Assembly: GCA_022605955.1 (NCBI GenBank)
Contig: JAKCOZ010000003.1
Span: forward strand, 53,878,179 to 53,942,178
DNA length: 64,000 nt
DNA from: Rallus limicola
Taxonomy: Eukaryota > Chordata > Aves > Gruiformes > Rallidae
Direction: 5' to 3'
This document shows positions 26,726 to 39,000 of the stretch, in pieces. Under the pieces are notes generated by a model. It saw only the letters and a list, made by a program, of their open reading frames with translations. It did not search any database and was not told the origin of the DNA. A program made the translations under genes and the position numbers. Numbering within the stretch: position 1 is the first letter of the stretch; each line of letters starts with the position of its first letter.

Positions 26726-27146
26726 AATGTAGGTTCCTATTGGAAAACAGATAATTTATAGCAGAGCTTCCTTGAGTAAATACATTACAAAGAAGTGGTA
26801 GATCCATAAATTTTACACACACAACCATAAACAATGGAGGTGATGTCTGTAGAAATCCCGTCCTTATTCAGGTTGCTTTCTTGTCTTACTGCATTATTCT
26901 CACCATAAACCCATGCATTTTCATAACATATCAGCAAATGAGGGTAACTGTGTTACTTTCTGAATTTGTGGTCTGGTAAGAGATGTCAGAGTAAAAGCAG
27001 ATTCCCACTACCCCCATAAATCAGTGAAGGCAATGACTCCAGTTACATCTACTCTGATATCAAAAGTAAGTTTTAAAAAAAAATATTTTTAATATCTGTC
27101 TCGACCAAGCAATTGCAATTGCTGGCGGTGTGTGCATACTGGAGAT

Positions 27147-27176
27147 GTAGATACCTGTAGATACCTGCAGATACCT
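27147..27176. repeat. 10-bp tandem repeat, three copies
   Basis: GTAGATACCT is repeated at 27147-27156 and 27157-27166, with one change (GCAGATACCT) at 27167-27176. It is a short local duplication with no evident role. Confidence 0.9.
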
Positions 27177-30100
27177 GTTCACAATCTGTTCTGCAAGAAT
27201 TAGTACACTTTTTATTTTGCCAAACGTGCATGTGGCTTATAAACCATCTTGTGGTGAAGGTCATGTTATTCAGTAATGAAATATATGCTTCTCATCTTGA
27301 ATAGCTTTCAAGGTTAAAAAAAAAAAGAAAAGAAAAAGACTTCATTTTATAATCAAATCTCCTTGAAGATCAAAATCAAACATTGGGGAAAAAGAAATGA
27401 ATTTAAAGTCTGAACAACCTTTGTTGTCTTCATTGTACATTTTAATGATTTGGACAGCTCTCCTCACTACTGTTTTTCTCATCAAAATAATCACAAAAGC
27501 TTTGACTATGACAAACAAAAATATACAAGTGTTCTGCTGGTGTATCAGATAAAAGATCTATAGATTACTTTCATAGACTGGCTGCATACAAGGCTAATGG
27601 TATAAGAAATGTGAAATGATGGACAGGTTATGAAATACTATAAAAAACCCCACATCCCATAAGAATTGGAATTCCTACAAAGTTCAAATGTCAGCCAATT
27701 AAACCCATTGTCTAACTGCTGAGACAAAAAGCCACAAAGATCCCAATGCTATCTCATCAGAAGAAGGTTGTTTTGGGGTGTTTTTTTTCTCCTCTGCTGG
27801 CAGCTTGTAGAGGCAAAAGTTCTTGATATAGAGAAGGGTGCAAGTATAGCAGCAGCTAAGGAGTCTCAATCAGATAAACTGACATCTGTGACAGATAGCT
27901 CTCTTACACAGGAGTCACTAAGCCTTGCTTGCCTTTCTCACGGGAATGATCCACCACTATTACAGTATCTCTAATGCAGCTACTAACATGCAGTTTTAGA
28001 CTCATTCACAGTTTGAAACAAGATCACATTTACAGTGAAAAGCTGAAGTCTTAAGTAGCGTGGAAACTCAGTTCAGTTTTCCTTATCACTTCTCTTCTAT
28101 AGCTTTAATCAGGTGTTTTATTTATTAGGGGTTCAAAAACAGTCTCAATGAATGGCCATTCATTTCTCCCATCCCCATCTATTTTGTTACTTTTTATGCT
28201 ACATAAATTTGTCTGCAACATGTCACCAAATAGAAGTTAAGAAAAAAAATAAGGTTAAAAAGTTGTTCTTTCATGTTATAAATAATATTGTTGGCAAAAC
28301 AAATTGAAATGAAGAGTTCTTAAAACTAACTTCTGCATTTAAATGCATTTAAACCATAATAAGAGAGGATCAAGTACGATTTTCTAATGTTTTCCAGAGC
28401 AAATCAGCTCAGTGGATATTCCCCGCAGTTCTGAATAGGAAAGAAAGAAAAAGTCATTTCAGAAAAATGAAGTTCACTCTATTCTGAGGAAGTAAGGAAA
28501 TGTAATAAAGATACATGGAAAATTCTTGGAAAGATTCAGAAGAGGACATATTGTGTAGAAAGTTTCAGGGTATTTTAATGAAATAGCCAAATTTTAGAAA
28601 ATAAAGAAAAAATTTGCATACTGAATCAAGGAATAGGGTGCAAACACTAATAATAGGAGGGAAATAAGCAATCTACAATGTCAGAGTGAAAGAAAGTACT
28701 TCTTTTTTTCTGGAAAATCACTCCAAACAGAAAGTGATAAGAAAGTGTATAAAGCATCTAGAAAAGAATACTATCAGCAAGCGTATATTAAAGTGAAATT
28801 TAAATCAAGAAAAGAAAATATCTGTTGTCACATTACAAATATGAACAGAGGAGGAAAATGTATAAATTTTAAACACAAATTTCCTCTTGGGACCCTTTTA
28901 ACTCTTGGTTCTTGGATTCTGATTCTCCCTGTCTTCAGATACATATATTACCTTTTTTCTGATTAAAAAAGAACTTTATTTTATAACTGAAATGATCTGT
29001 ACCTACACTGAATGTGGCCCTGTATGTCTCAAAATAAGTGCTCTTACATATTGTGCCTATATTTACATTCTTATCAGTGTTAATTTCTGTGAATTTTGAG
29101 TATTGGTGAAGCAAAACATTTAGTGTCTTTTAATTTAAAATTGTCATTTTCCTTTAAAAAGCCTGGAAAAGTGAATGCTCTGATATAAACAGCTATCACC
29201 AAAAGCATGAATAATAGTACAGATTATAAAAAATATTTCCCCTTTTCTGAAATAAGAATGGCACTAAATACTAGCTGTAAGGTTAAAAATGTCTGATCTT
29301 CACAGAAAGATATAATTATTAACAAAATCCAGATTTTCTTTTATTCCCTGGAGCTCTTACAAATGCACAAGACACAGTCTCAATGCCTCTAGGAGCTGCT
29401 TCAAAACAGATTATTGATATTCTGGCCCACAGCTCTCCTGGAGGATATTGAGTATCAGCTGCTTCAAAGGTTGGCGCCAACCTTCCTCTTCTATGAACCA
29501 CAAACCAGAATTAATTGCAAATCAATCGAACAAACTACAACTGATCAGTAAACCAATTAGTAATTTTAGCTGTTCATCCTGTCTTCATTTACTAAGGGGA
29601 AAGATGTGGGATGAAGGAAAGTGATTTCTAGTTAACAGTCAGGATTTTTTTTTCACCCTGGTAACAAGAATGCCCTTGTGAAAACATTTTAAGTGGGACA
29701 TATCACAACTAGGCATTTCCAGCAGTTCCATTACAGTCTTCTTACAGTTCTTTTTATTTCTTATGATTCTTTTTCTTGTCCATATTCCTTTGGATAGTAA
29801 GCAAAGGATGACGTGCTTCTTGCTGTTCTCTGGTTTGTTGTTTTTTTTTTCTCAGACAGTGCTTGAGAAAGAAAGGAACAGGCAACTTGCCTGTATGTGA
29901 TCTCCACTGCATGTGGCATTTCCCCTTCTGACATAGAAGTGTGTCTATAACCACAGCAGAAGGAAATCCTATTAAAAACTGGCTTTTCATCTTGAGTCAC
30001 CTAAGGACATTGGGAAATTTTCCGTGTTGACATTTTTATTGTACTTCTTACTTGTGCCAGGGGCATGTTCTCTACAACATATTTGAAAGGAGCTCACCAC

Positions 30101-31292
30101 TGCAGCTCTTATAGATCAGGCTCTTCATGCCCAGCTGAAACTCTGTGGAATCCTGAACGCTGAACTTCCTAGTCTTCGGTGGCACAGTGACCCAAATACT
30201 TATTCTGTGTAATTTCTGCAAAGAATGTTTTCTGCTCTTGATCATTCACTTCTCTCCTGTACACGGAGACTAATTTGTGTATCAGTGGCAACCACGAGAA
30301 ATGTAAAGAGAAGACATGTAGAAAGCTCTTTTAATTTGAAGGAGCAGCCAGCATTTGGCCTCTGCAAGTATATAAAATGAATGACACTTAAAAAAATATG
30401 TTGACACTCCTTAGACACAACACAATTTATTTTAGGAAAAACTGAAGGAATAATTGAATACAATTCAATATAATAATTTGACCAGATCAGAAAGAAAACG
30501 GTAGGAAGGGACCATAGTTGTTTTTTTTTTAATCTAGTCCAATTTATTACCTTGTAAAGGGTATGATAATAATCATACAACTGTTAAGGGTCAGATCTTT
30601 TTCTAAAAGGGAAGGCATTTGTGGCCACCTCTGTAGAAGCTGTACATGTACTCTGAAAAGGTAGCTAGATTTTTTTACTTTTTGTTTGTTTGGTTTTTTT
30701 TTTTTAATTATTCCTCAATTTCTGTTCTGAACAGTGAATGGAAGAGAAAAAGATTGATACCTGAGTTTTCCATGTTCTAGTTAAGCATCCTGGAACTTCT
30801 GAGTTCCAGTTATTTATTAAAAGTTTCATGTTCCTTAGAAGTGTATTTAATTATTTTAAGTTAATTTTTAAGTGTCTTTGCATCATTTTAGTGTAAGTAC
30901 TTCACAGTTTTTCAAAAGTAACAATGCATGTTGCATCTAGTCTGACTTGATCTTTCTCATTATACCATGGGCAGGTGATTACTATTTATGGTCAAAGTTC
31001 AACAGTTCTTATTTCATGTACTAATATATCTTGGGAAGAATTACAATTAAATGAAAAAATCAAGTGCTTTAGTTGAAGAAACTAAGGGGAGGTGGGGGGC
31101 AGGGTGCTGGTGCGGGGCACGGGGCAAGCATTTCAACCCAGGGACATTTTAAGGTGTCAAAAGTAAGTTCCTGGAACACTAAAATATGTATATAAGGTCT
31201 CCCAAAAAATTTAAGGCACTTGCTTTGCAGTGATTAAGCACCCAGATACTATATGTCTAACATAGTTTATTCCTTCAGTAGGCTTTCTTAGG

Positions 31293-31340
31293 AGAAAAAA
31301 AATCAAAAATCAAAAAACAAACCCCCAAAACCCCTCAACA
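31293..31340. repeat. A/C-rich low-complexity tract
   Basis: A8 followed by TCAAAAATC-type repeats and then C5AAAACCCC. No element body is recognised beside it. Confidence 0.75.
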
Positions 31341-32686
31341 AACTACTACAGTTATTTTCTGCATAGGTTTTATTATTAAATACCAGTTCTAATTGATAAA
31401 ACAAAGAAACTATATTTAGAAATAAACATGTTTTAACATACATTCTGGGCTTATAACACTATCAATACTCTCTAATAAAAAATGAAGCAACACTTATTTT
31501 TCCAAGGAAAAGGTATATTTTGTGTAAGACTATTACTTAAAAAGTTGAAAACTGAACTCCAACTGCCTGACTACTGTGACAGCAGCACCTTTCACCAGCT
31601 GATTGAAATTAACAGTTTCTTTCAGTTGTTCTAATTAAGACCAAGGGGAATTCTGGAATTCAACAAAGGTGTCTCAAATTGCTGTCTTGTTTAGGGGTTG
31701 GTGATATCAGCTTCTCCTTTACTCAACAAACAGTTTAGTCTAACTTGTGAACAAGTCCTTTCTTAGCATGCTCTTTCAAGAGGTGCTTGTATTGATACCT
31801 TCTAGGAGTGCTTCTTAATAGAGAGCACTGCTATTGGTAATGAAAAGGAAATAATTTCTGGTGAAAGATTAATACATAGTAAAGCAAGTCTGACAATGTG
31901 AATACAGAAATGTTGCCACCGAACAAAGCGTGACTAAGAAGTTACAGACACTGCATTCCTTAAATGACTACACTTTTCTGCCAAGAAAGGGACAGAACTG
32001 GAAGACACCCAATGTATGGACACCATCACTTTCCTCCTGTTGTAATTTGTAAACTATGTGCCTGGGGAGACCAGGATGCATTAGAAAAGAGTCCACCTTT
32101 GGTGTGAAGAGTGCCCTGGTTGCAGTCAACAGAAATCCCACGCAAAGGGCATGTTGGGATCTCCACATTCTCTGGGTCGAGATGGTTCAGCACAATAGTA
32201 CCCTACCCTTCCCGAGGACAAACACTTAAAAGGGCTACCTTTGAAACATGTTTGCATGAGGCGACCATTCTCTTTTCTTTCATGATATGGGTGGTATGGC
32301 ATACACCCAAGAATGGCAGACATGGGCTTAGTTCCTAGAGCATCCAGAGACTCCCTGAATCTCTTTGATTGTATTTAGGCTTATATTGACCACAAAAATG
32401 CTGTAATCACCATGCTGGTTGTAACCATGTTAACATATTTGCTGACTAGCAGTAAATACCCATTAAAGGATGGATGCAAACTAGCATAGAACTGGTGCTG
32501 TACTTTGAATTGCAGTGCATCCTATAGCTCAGACCTACTGACTCTCCTTGTCAGGAACCTAGATGCATTTTGATATGTGATGTTCTTCATGGAAAATTGT
32601 AGGTGAGGTTTGGAAAGTGAGCAAATATCTCAAAGATTCCAGAGTTGAGGCTTATCCAAGGTTATTACATGTGATACATCTACTGC

Positions 32687-32708
32687 ATAACTGTAATTTT
32701 ACAGTTAT
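32687..32708. other. 22-bp perfect-arm palindrome
   Basis: ATAACTGTAA (32687-32696), a 2-nt TT spacer and TTACAGTTAT (32699-32708) form ten perfect base pairs. It could extrude as a small hairpin or be a dyad protein site. The AACTG core resembles Myb-type half-sites, but that is inference. Confidence 0.85.
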
Positions 32709-33283
32709 TATATATGACAGTTCTTCCATACTCTGAGTTTAATCTGGTTATTAGATATATGCCCATAAATTTCAGGCTTTCCTTTTAAATGGATTGCAAC
32801 CATATTAGGAAGATATAAATTAAGTACCACTATATTCTAGAGAAAACTTTAGTATTGAAATTTCACTGTAAAGTATTTAAAACCTCCTAAATTTAGCTTC
32901 ATTGCTATAAAACAAATAGTTGTAGAATCATAGGTCATTTCAGATGGTCTTTCATATGGTGTCATTCAGAAAAGTATGTATTATTTGACTTTCTTTGAAG
33001 AAAGAAAAAAATATCTAGAAAATAAAGGTATAGAGTCTTTTTTTCTTGGGGGGTTAATGGGCCAATTAACTGAAAGATGAGTGCACAGTATTTAATCTTT
33101 TTAGTGTGCTACAGAAAAGGTGGAGGGTTTAGACATTTTGAAAGAAAAAATTGTGTTGTATTTCCAATGTACTTGCAGTAGCAATTAATTTGATTCATTT
33201 TTCTAGTGTACTTGGGCAACTCGAATAGTGAATGATTTTAATATACTTGCCTGTGTTTCTGGTGTCAAGATTAGGTTACATAG

Positions 33284-33414
33284 TGCATATATATATATAT
33301 ATATATATAATATATGTACATATATACTATATATATATGTATACTATATATATATGTACTATATATATATACATACTATATATATATGTACATATATACT
33401 ATATATATATACAC
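33284..33414. repeat. TA-rich minisatellite with GTAC/ACTA interruptions
   Basis: About 130 bp made almost wholly of alternating TA, broken at near-regular intervals by ACTA or GTAC (blocks near 33316, 33328, 33343, 33358, 33374, 33388, 33402). The repeated unit is roughly ACTATATATATATGTA with variants, so this is a higher-order tandem array rather than a plain dinucleotide repeat. Tyr/Ile-rich open frames across it are artefacts. It lies about 275 bp left of the LTR cluster. Confidence 0.9.
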
Positions 33415-34107
33415 TACTGATGGACATATTCTTTCTTGGAATATTTCACGTGTCATTATGTTCTTATTTTAATAGACACTTATTTAATAGACACTGTAAT
33501 AGAAGGATAGTTTATGATGCTCACAGGACATAATTCCCACAATCCAGGTTCTCTTCCCAGAATTTCCTGCTCTAGATCTCTGGTAAACAAACCTCAACAA
33601 ACCTTTGCTTTCTTGAAAAAACCTGTTCGTGTCCATGCCTTTTGTTTAGTCCTTCTTCTTCTTGTCTCCTTCCAATTTTTTTGTCATCTGTTTTGGTGGT
33701 TCGACCCTGGCTGGAGGACAGATGCCCATCAAAACCATTCTATCACCCTTTTCAGCTGGACAGGGGAGAAAATATATACTTGAGAGGCTTAGGAGTTGAG
33801 ATAAGGACACGGAGAAATCATTCCACAATAAGTGTCACGGGCGAAACTGACTCAACATGGAATAAAGAAAAATAATTCATTACACTACTGTCGCAGTTTT
33901 GCATAGTTGGGTACTGAGAGAGAGAGAGAGAGAGAGGGCCAGAGGCTGCAGAAAATGGCTGGAATCTTCTGCAAGCCTGCTTATAGCGCCTCTGAGGATC
34001 AGAGCGCCTCTGAGAATCACATATAGGATACAAAGACTCCACCAGAACACTAGTGCCAGGAAGGCTGTAATTTTGGCTCGTTAAGGGCATTGGGATGTCT
34101 ATTTGCA

Positions 34108-34114
34108 TATAAAT
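34108..34114 (+). promoter_or_regulatory. TATA-like box in LTR Y copy 1
   Basis: TATAAAT preceded by TTTGCA, about 220 bp into the LTR, is the only good TATA-type site in its upstream half and is kept in the sister copy (46122-46128). It is a likely remnant of the U3 promoter. Present activity is unknown. Confidence 0.45.
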
Positions 34115-34908
34115 GTAAGCAGTTGACAGACACAAAAGGCCGGGAAGGATGGGGGAGGAGGCGCCCAGGTACCCGGGCAAGAGATGCCCCTGCAGCCCGA
34201 GCAGAAGCACGTGGAGTAGCCGGAGGAGAGGACCCATGGAGGAGGCAGAAACCCGACCTGCCCGGTGGAGAGGCTCCACGCTAGATGGAGCCGGTGGAGA
34301 CATACGTGACTTAAATTGGGATGAGCCCCTGCCAGCACAAGCGATCTACAGAGAAACAAGTTTGGGGGAGGAGGCCTGTAGCCCCGTGGAGGACTGGGAC
34401 TGAGAGACACTGTGATTGATTGCTGCCTGCCGTAGCAGAGATGAAGCCCGGTGGGAAGAGATTTGCCGTGGAGAAAGTTCGTGCAGGACTGTCTCTCGTG
34501 GGTGACATCCTACGGTGCAGCAGGGGGAGGCTGTGTGGAATGGATGCCCCCATCCCGGCCGAGAAGGAAACCATCTTGCAAGGGACTGACCGAAGCCCCC
34601 ATCTCCTAGTCCCTGCCCCCCTGTCCTGTGCTGCGAGCAGAAGAGGGGAAGAAGGGAGCAAAATCATGGCTGAAAGGGAAGTCTGCTTTAGAATGGAGGG
34701 GTGGGGGGAAGGTGTTACTGAGACCCCCATTTTCCCCAGTCCCTGCCCCTCCTGGGCTGCGACCGGGAGGGAAGAAGGGAGCAAACTTCTAACTAAAGCC
34801 TGCTAAGGAGGGAGTGGTGGGGGACAAGTGTTTGCCTGGTTGCATTTGTTTCAAGATTGTTGGTTGCACTCCTGACTCTGGTTCATTTCACTGTTTTCTC
34901 TTTAGTGT

Positions 34909-34914
34909 AATAAA
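34909..34914 (+). promoter_or_regulatory. AATAAA polyadenylation signal in LTR Y copy 1
   Basis: AATAAA in GTGTAATAAATTAGATAAC about 170 bp before the LTR end, kept at 46940-46945 in the sister copy. The position suits the R region of an LTR. Confidence 0.55.
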
Positions 34915-36051
34915 TTAGATAACTTTCTCTTCTGCACTCTGTGTTGAGTCTGTTTTGCCCGCGTCATTAACGAGTTTGTCTCTTGAGCTGCCAAATTATG
35001 TTATTTCTCCCCTGTCCAACTAAGAAGGGGAGTAATAGACTGATTTTGGTGGGTGTCTGGCCTTTGGCCAGGGTTCAACCACCACAATTACAATATACAC
35101 ACAGTGAAACCAGAGTCCGATAATGAGAAGTACAACCAGATTTTAAAGCACCTCCGTCCACTCCCCCTTCTTCACAGACTTAACTTTATTTGTGATTTCT
35201 CACACTTCTCCCTGCCCCAGGGTGGCATAGGGGGTGGGGAAGGGGGGTTTCAGTCAGTTCCTCAAGAGTTGTTTTCCTTAGCAGGGTGGGCATACTTCAT
35301 ACCCTTCCCCTGCTCCAGCATAGGGTCCCACCTGTAGGAGACAGTCCTCCACAAACTTCTCCAACGTGGGTCCTTGCCCATGAGGCTTCAGCTCTTCACC
35401 AACTGCCCCAGTGTGGGACACTTCTGTGGGGTGCAGTCATAGAATCACAGAATGTCTCTCAGGCCCAGACTGCTCCAGCCTGGTCCTCCACAGAGTCACA
35501 AGGCTTCCCCCACCAGAAAACCTTCCCTGGCGTGAGTTTCTCTCTGTTTCTCTTCCTCTCTCCATAGGCTGCAGGTTTTGCCAGGAGCTTGCATCAATGT
35601 GGATGACAGTGTCTTCCATATGTTTCCACCTAATCCAGCAGGAGGTCTCTCCATGAGCTGCAGATGGGATCTCTGCTCCCCATCATCTTCATTGGGCTGT
35701 GTGGGAACACCTGCTCCCCCATGGTCTTCTCCATAGGCTGCAGGGGTATCTCTCTCTCTGGCACCTAGAGCCCCTCCTTCCACCTTTCTTCACTGCCCTT
35801 AGTGTCTGCACTGTTTCTCACACCTTCTCACTCCCTTCTTTGGTGGCAAAAAGCAGCTGCTTTAATTTTTTTTCTCCTAAATGTGATTCTAAGATGCTCT
35901 GTGTCTGTCTCTGATGGGCTCAGCCTTGGTCAGCAGCAGGATTGTCCTTGAGCCAGCTGGTGTTTGCTCTGTCAGAACTGTAAAGAGCTTCTGGCTGCTT
36001 GCAGAAGCCACCCTGCAGACGCTCCTCAGAACGCTGCCACGCAAAACTACA

Positions 36052-39000
36052 ACATCATCATCTCTGCAATTGTCTCCACTTGTGAAGATTTGTATTGAAA
36101 CCATCAGGGCTTTTCCTGAGAAAACTCTGATGTGCTTTGCTTTTTCTGAATAGCTGCAAAATTTAAAGCTGGAACACTCTGTTTCTGAACCATGTACTTG
36201 TGCCTTGCTCGCTCAGCAGCAGTGGCTGGGAAGCATCACAGTTGTGGGTGTGCCAGTCGGTGCCAGAGTCAGCCCAGGCATATACCAGCACCTAGGTCAG
36301 GCACACCAGTGGGCATGAGAAGGTGAGGCCATGGTGTTTTAATGGATATATCATGAGTGGGCACACTGTATAGGCCCACTGCTTCTTACCAGATCCTTAC
36401 AGGTAGATCCTGGAAGTGAGGAAGTGTAGACTATGATTATACCTGTAAACATTGGAATCTGTGGCTGTTTTTTGGCCCAGAAGGCAAATGCTCATATGTG
36501 TACCCATATCTAAACTCCCTCACACTGCAAAATTGGTGGCTTTTCCAATGATGCTTGCTGGGGGCATGCCCCAGCCTGAATCATCATCCAGAGCATACCC
36601 AGGTATGAGCAGCAGCTGGGCCAGGCTGAAGTTCTTCCAGAACATTTATTAGCAGTGAACTCATATGGGACTGGGCTGAGCTGAATCCCAGACTCCATTT
36701 GGTTTGCTAGAACAGGCAGACAGGCAGCCACTGCAGCAAGCCCGCAGGACACATGAGCTGCCAGCACAGCAGCAGAGGAATAAAGGATGGAGAGAGGGGA
36801 GAGACATCTAGGTAGCCCCACATCTGAGTATAGCACATCTGGACAGAGCACAATGGTACTAATGACAATGCAATATAATGTAAATTGACCCTGTTCTTGT
36901 GATTAGTCCTCATAAGTATTTTTAATACATTTTCAGTAAAAAATTAAATGCCTGGAATGCTTTGGCTTTTATATGAACAGTAATGGATCATAGCTGGGTT
37001 TTACAAGAATGACCAAGAACTGACAACTCAAAAAAGTCTATGTTTGTAAACATTATAATATTTTTTTTATTATTATCTAATTTCACACCCCCCACCTCCC
37101 CAAAATAAAGAAGTTCCTTTTCCCATCTTTTGGTCCAAACATTCTGTGTGAATCACTACCCAACTGAAAACAGTCCAAAAGAGGCTCCTCAAACGAATAC
37201 GTGATTCCCTGAAGAGGTCAATTCCTCCTCCATTTATTCCTGTGCATTCTTTTCCTGAAGTAAGAGAACAGGAAGTAGCCCAGGCCACAGAGGCATTACC
37301 TTTGGCATATGAAGTCATTATATATATACATATGAAACCTACATCAAAACTGCTGTTAAAAAAAGAAAGCAGGATTAACATGGAGTCAGCTTCCATCAGC
37401 AATGGGGTTAAAGAAATCATAAAGAGACAAAATACCTCAGGGCAAGCTCACGAATACTGAAAATTTCCAGACTTACTAGTCCTGTCATATTTAATTTAAC
37501 TGATGACATAAACACTACGCAGGGTTATGCAGTATTATTTAATTTTATTTTATGAGCCACCATTTTTTTATCATACTCTAGAAAACTTTCAATTGCCTTG
37601 TGAACTGAAGCGAAATGCATCATTAAAGCCCTGGAAAGCACCTTATGTTTAATTATTTAGGCATATAGAGAGATTAGCCCTCTTAAAACAAGTTCTTTTC
37701 AAACAACACAGGTTTAGATTGCATCTATTTTCTCCTTTCTATTATCAGGGTTTCAAGGTTTTTACAATCAAATTTTCATACTATTCTGCATGTTATTAAA
37801 TTCACATGGACCTTAAAAAGTCCTTGTAACGAAATGTATATTTGAAGTCACTTAATGTAAACTCTTATATACATACTCTCAAATACATGCTAGTCTTTTC
37901 TCCTAGGCAATGGAAAATTAATTATCAAATATTTTCACATCTTCAGTGACATAAAAAAGTATTATTCTTTCAATCAGTGGAATGAATCATAGTAGTTTTC
38001 TAAAGTTCTTCCATTTACCAAAAAAGAGATAACAATCACACCACTAAAGTGGGTTGGAAGTTTCTACACTTCTCGTGAAAATATTAATTGATCAAGCTGA
38101 AATACTTCACGGTGGCCAGTGTATTTTATTGACTGTTCATGTAAAACTATTTCAGAATCACTTTCACATTTTAAAAGCAAAATAAGTTTCTTGTTCTGTT
38201 TCAAATAGCTTTGTGATATTCAATTATTTAAAAATTTGATGAAGTGAGAGGTTTTCAAACTTTAGGATTTAAAAGACAATATTTTGAAATGGATAGAAGT
38301 GTTATGATTTTCTTTTATTTTATTTAATCTGATCAATTCATACAAAAAAAAACCACCCCAAAACCCTTAGAGATTGAATTTTATTTAGATACAATACAAA
38401 ATAGAAAGCTTATAATTTAAACATTTTCCATAGAATAAGAAGATAGTGTCCAGAAAATTCTAGCTCATTAAAGATTGCATACTGATTTAAATTAGTTTAT
38501 TTGAAGATTGTTATTTTACACAGGTTTTCCATATCCTGATATGTGGCTGATGTCTTATGCAACCTATAGTTTAGTGCCTTGGCACTCATTTAGTCTATCT
38601 GTGTCTCCCTGGCTATTCACAAGGTATTTTGGAAAGCTTTGGTTATGCCCTGGTTCATTTTTTCCCACTCAACATCATGTCTAGAGCTCTGGGTATTAAT
38701 TTACGTTGTGAAGCAGTCATTCTAGGCCAAACAACAGAAAAAGCATTAGTCTGCACATTCCCACTCATTCAGAGAGGGAAACCACATTTGGGCGGTGGTA
38801 CTCTGAAAGACTTAAGGACCTATCTCTGTGATAATATACAGATGGCTATTTGTCTCCCCAGTGTGAATGATTGCTGGGAGTTGACCCACAGCACTCAATG
38901 AATGGACTTTGCTGCTAATTCCCATTCCAGAACTGAGAATCCCAGGGCTTGATTCATCTGATTTTTAGGCTATCTACATATATATTCAGTATTACAAGTG

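Larger units (their letters stand above)
17386..33283. other. Long AT-rich intergenic stretch with scattered minor repeats
   Basis: No exon, RNA gene, CR1 or LTR could be supported over this 16 kb. It contains microsatellites, two MIR-like relics, one probable ancient amniote repeat, a perfect-arm palindrome at 32687-32708 and a block near 20-21 kb that reads like conserved noncoding DNA; these are listed separately. Open frames do not exceed about 115 codons, and none resembles a protein I know. Confidence 0.6.
33889..35086 (+). mobile_element. Solo LTR Y, copy 1 (ERVL-like), inserted in LTR X
   Basis: A 1198-bp LTR with TG...CA ends (TGTCGCAGTTTTGCATAG to ...TTCAACCACCACA). Flanks ACTAC (33884-33888) and ATTAC (35087-35091) agree at 4 of 5 positions, giving a 5-bp target duplication. 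A full-length sister copy lies at 45929-47118. Both ends resemble those of LTR X, so X and Y are related families. It keeps many CpGs and an expanded GA tract (33916-33936). No retroviral genes adjoin it on either side, so it is a solo LTR produced by LTR-LTR recombination. Open frames of 128 codons (34420-34806, plus) and 157 codons (34311-34784, minus) lie inside it, but they resemble no protein I know. Confidence 0.88.
33689..36051 (-). mobile_element. Solo LTR X (ERVL-like), minus strand, split by LTR Y
   Basis: An endogenous-retrovirus LTR on the minus strand, in two parts (33689-33888 and 35087-36051), together about 1.16 kb. Its minus-strand 5' end is TGTAGTTTTGCGTGGC (36051 leftward) and its 3' end reads ...TCGAACCACCAAAACA (33689). 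Flanks TCATC (33684-33688) and ACATC (36052-36056) agree at 4 of 5 positions, fitting a 5-bp target duplication as for class III (ERVL-type) elements. The body has repeated CTGCAGCC-TATGGAG-type modules that I associate with a common avian LTR group. No internal gag, pol or env region lies beside it, so it is a solo LTR. It carries no intact gene. Confidence 0.82.

Noticed and set aside
32925..32965. CR1 tail fragment (GAATCATAGGTCATTTCAGATGG)
   Set aside because: The match is only about 25 bp and does not continue into CR1 3'-UTR words. It could be chance.
33228..33533. 101-codon Tyr/Ile-rich open frame
   Set aside because: It is a translation of the TA minisatellite.
33818..34303. 161-codon minus-strand open frame
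   Set aside because: It crosses the junction between LTR X and LTR Y, so it is a by-product of nesting.
35437..35455. CR1 tail (TCATAGAATCACAGAATG) inserted inside LTR X
   Set aside because: The related LTR Y has a homologous stretch (GAGAGACACTGTGATTGATTG) at the matching place, so the resemblance to a CR1 tail is part of the LTR sequence itself.
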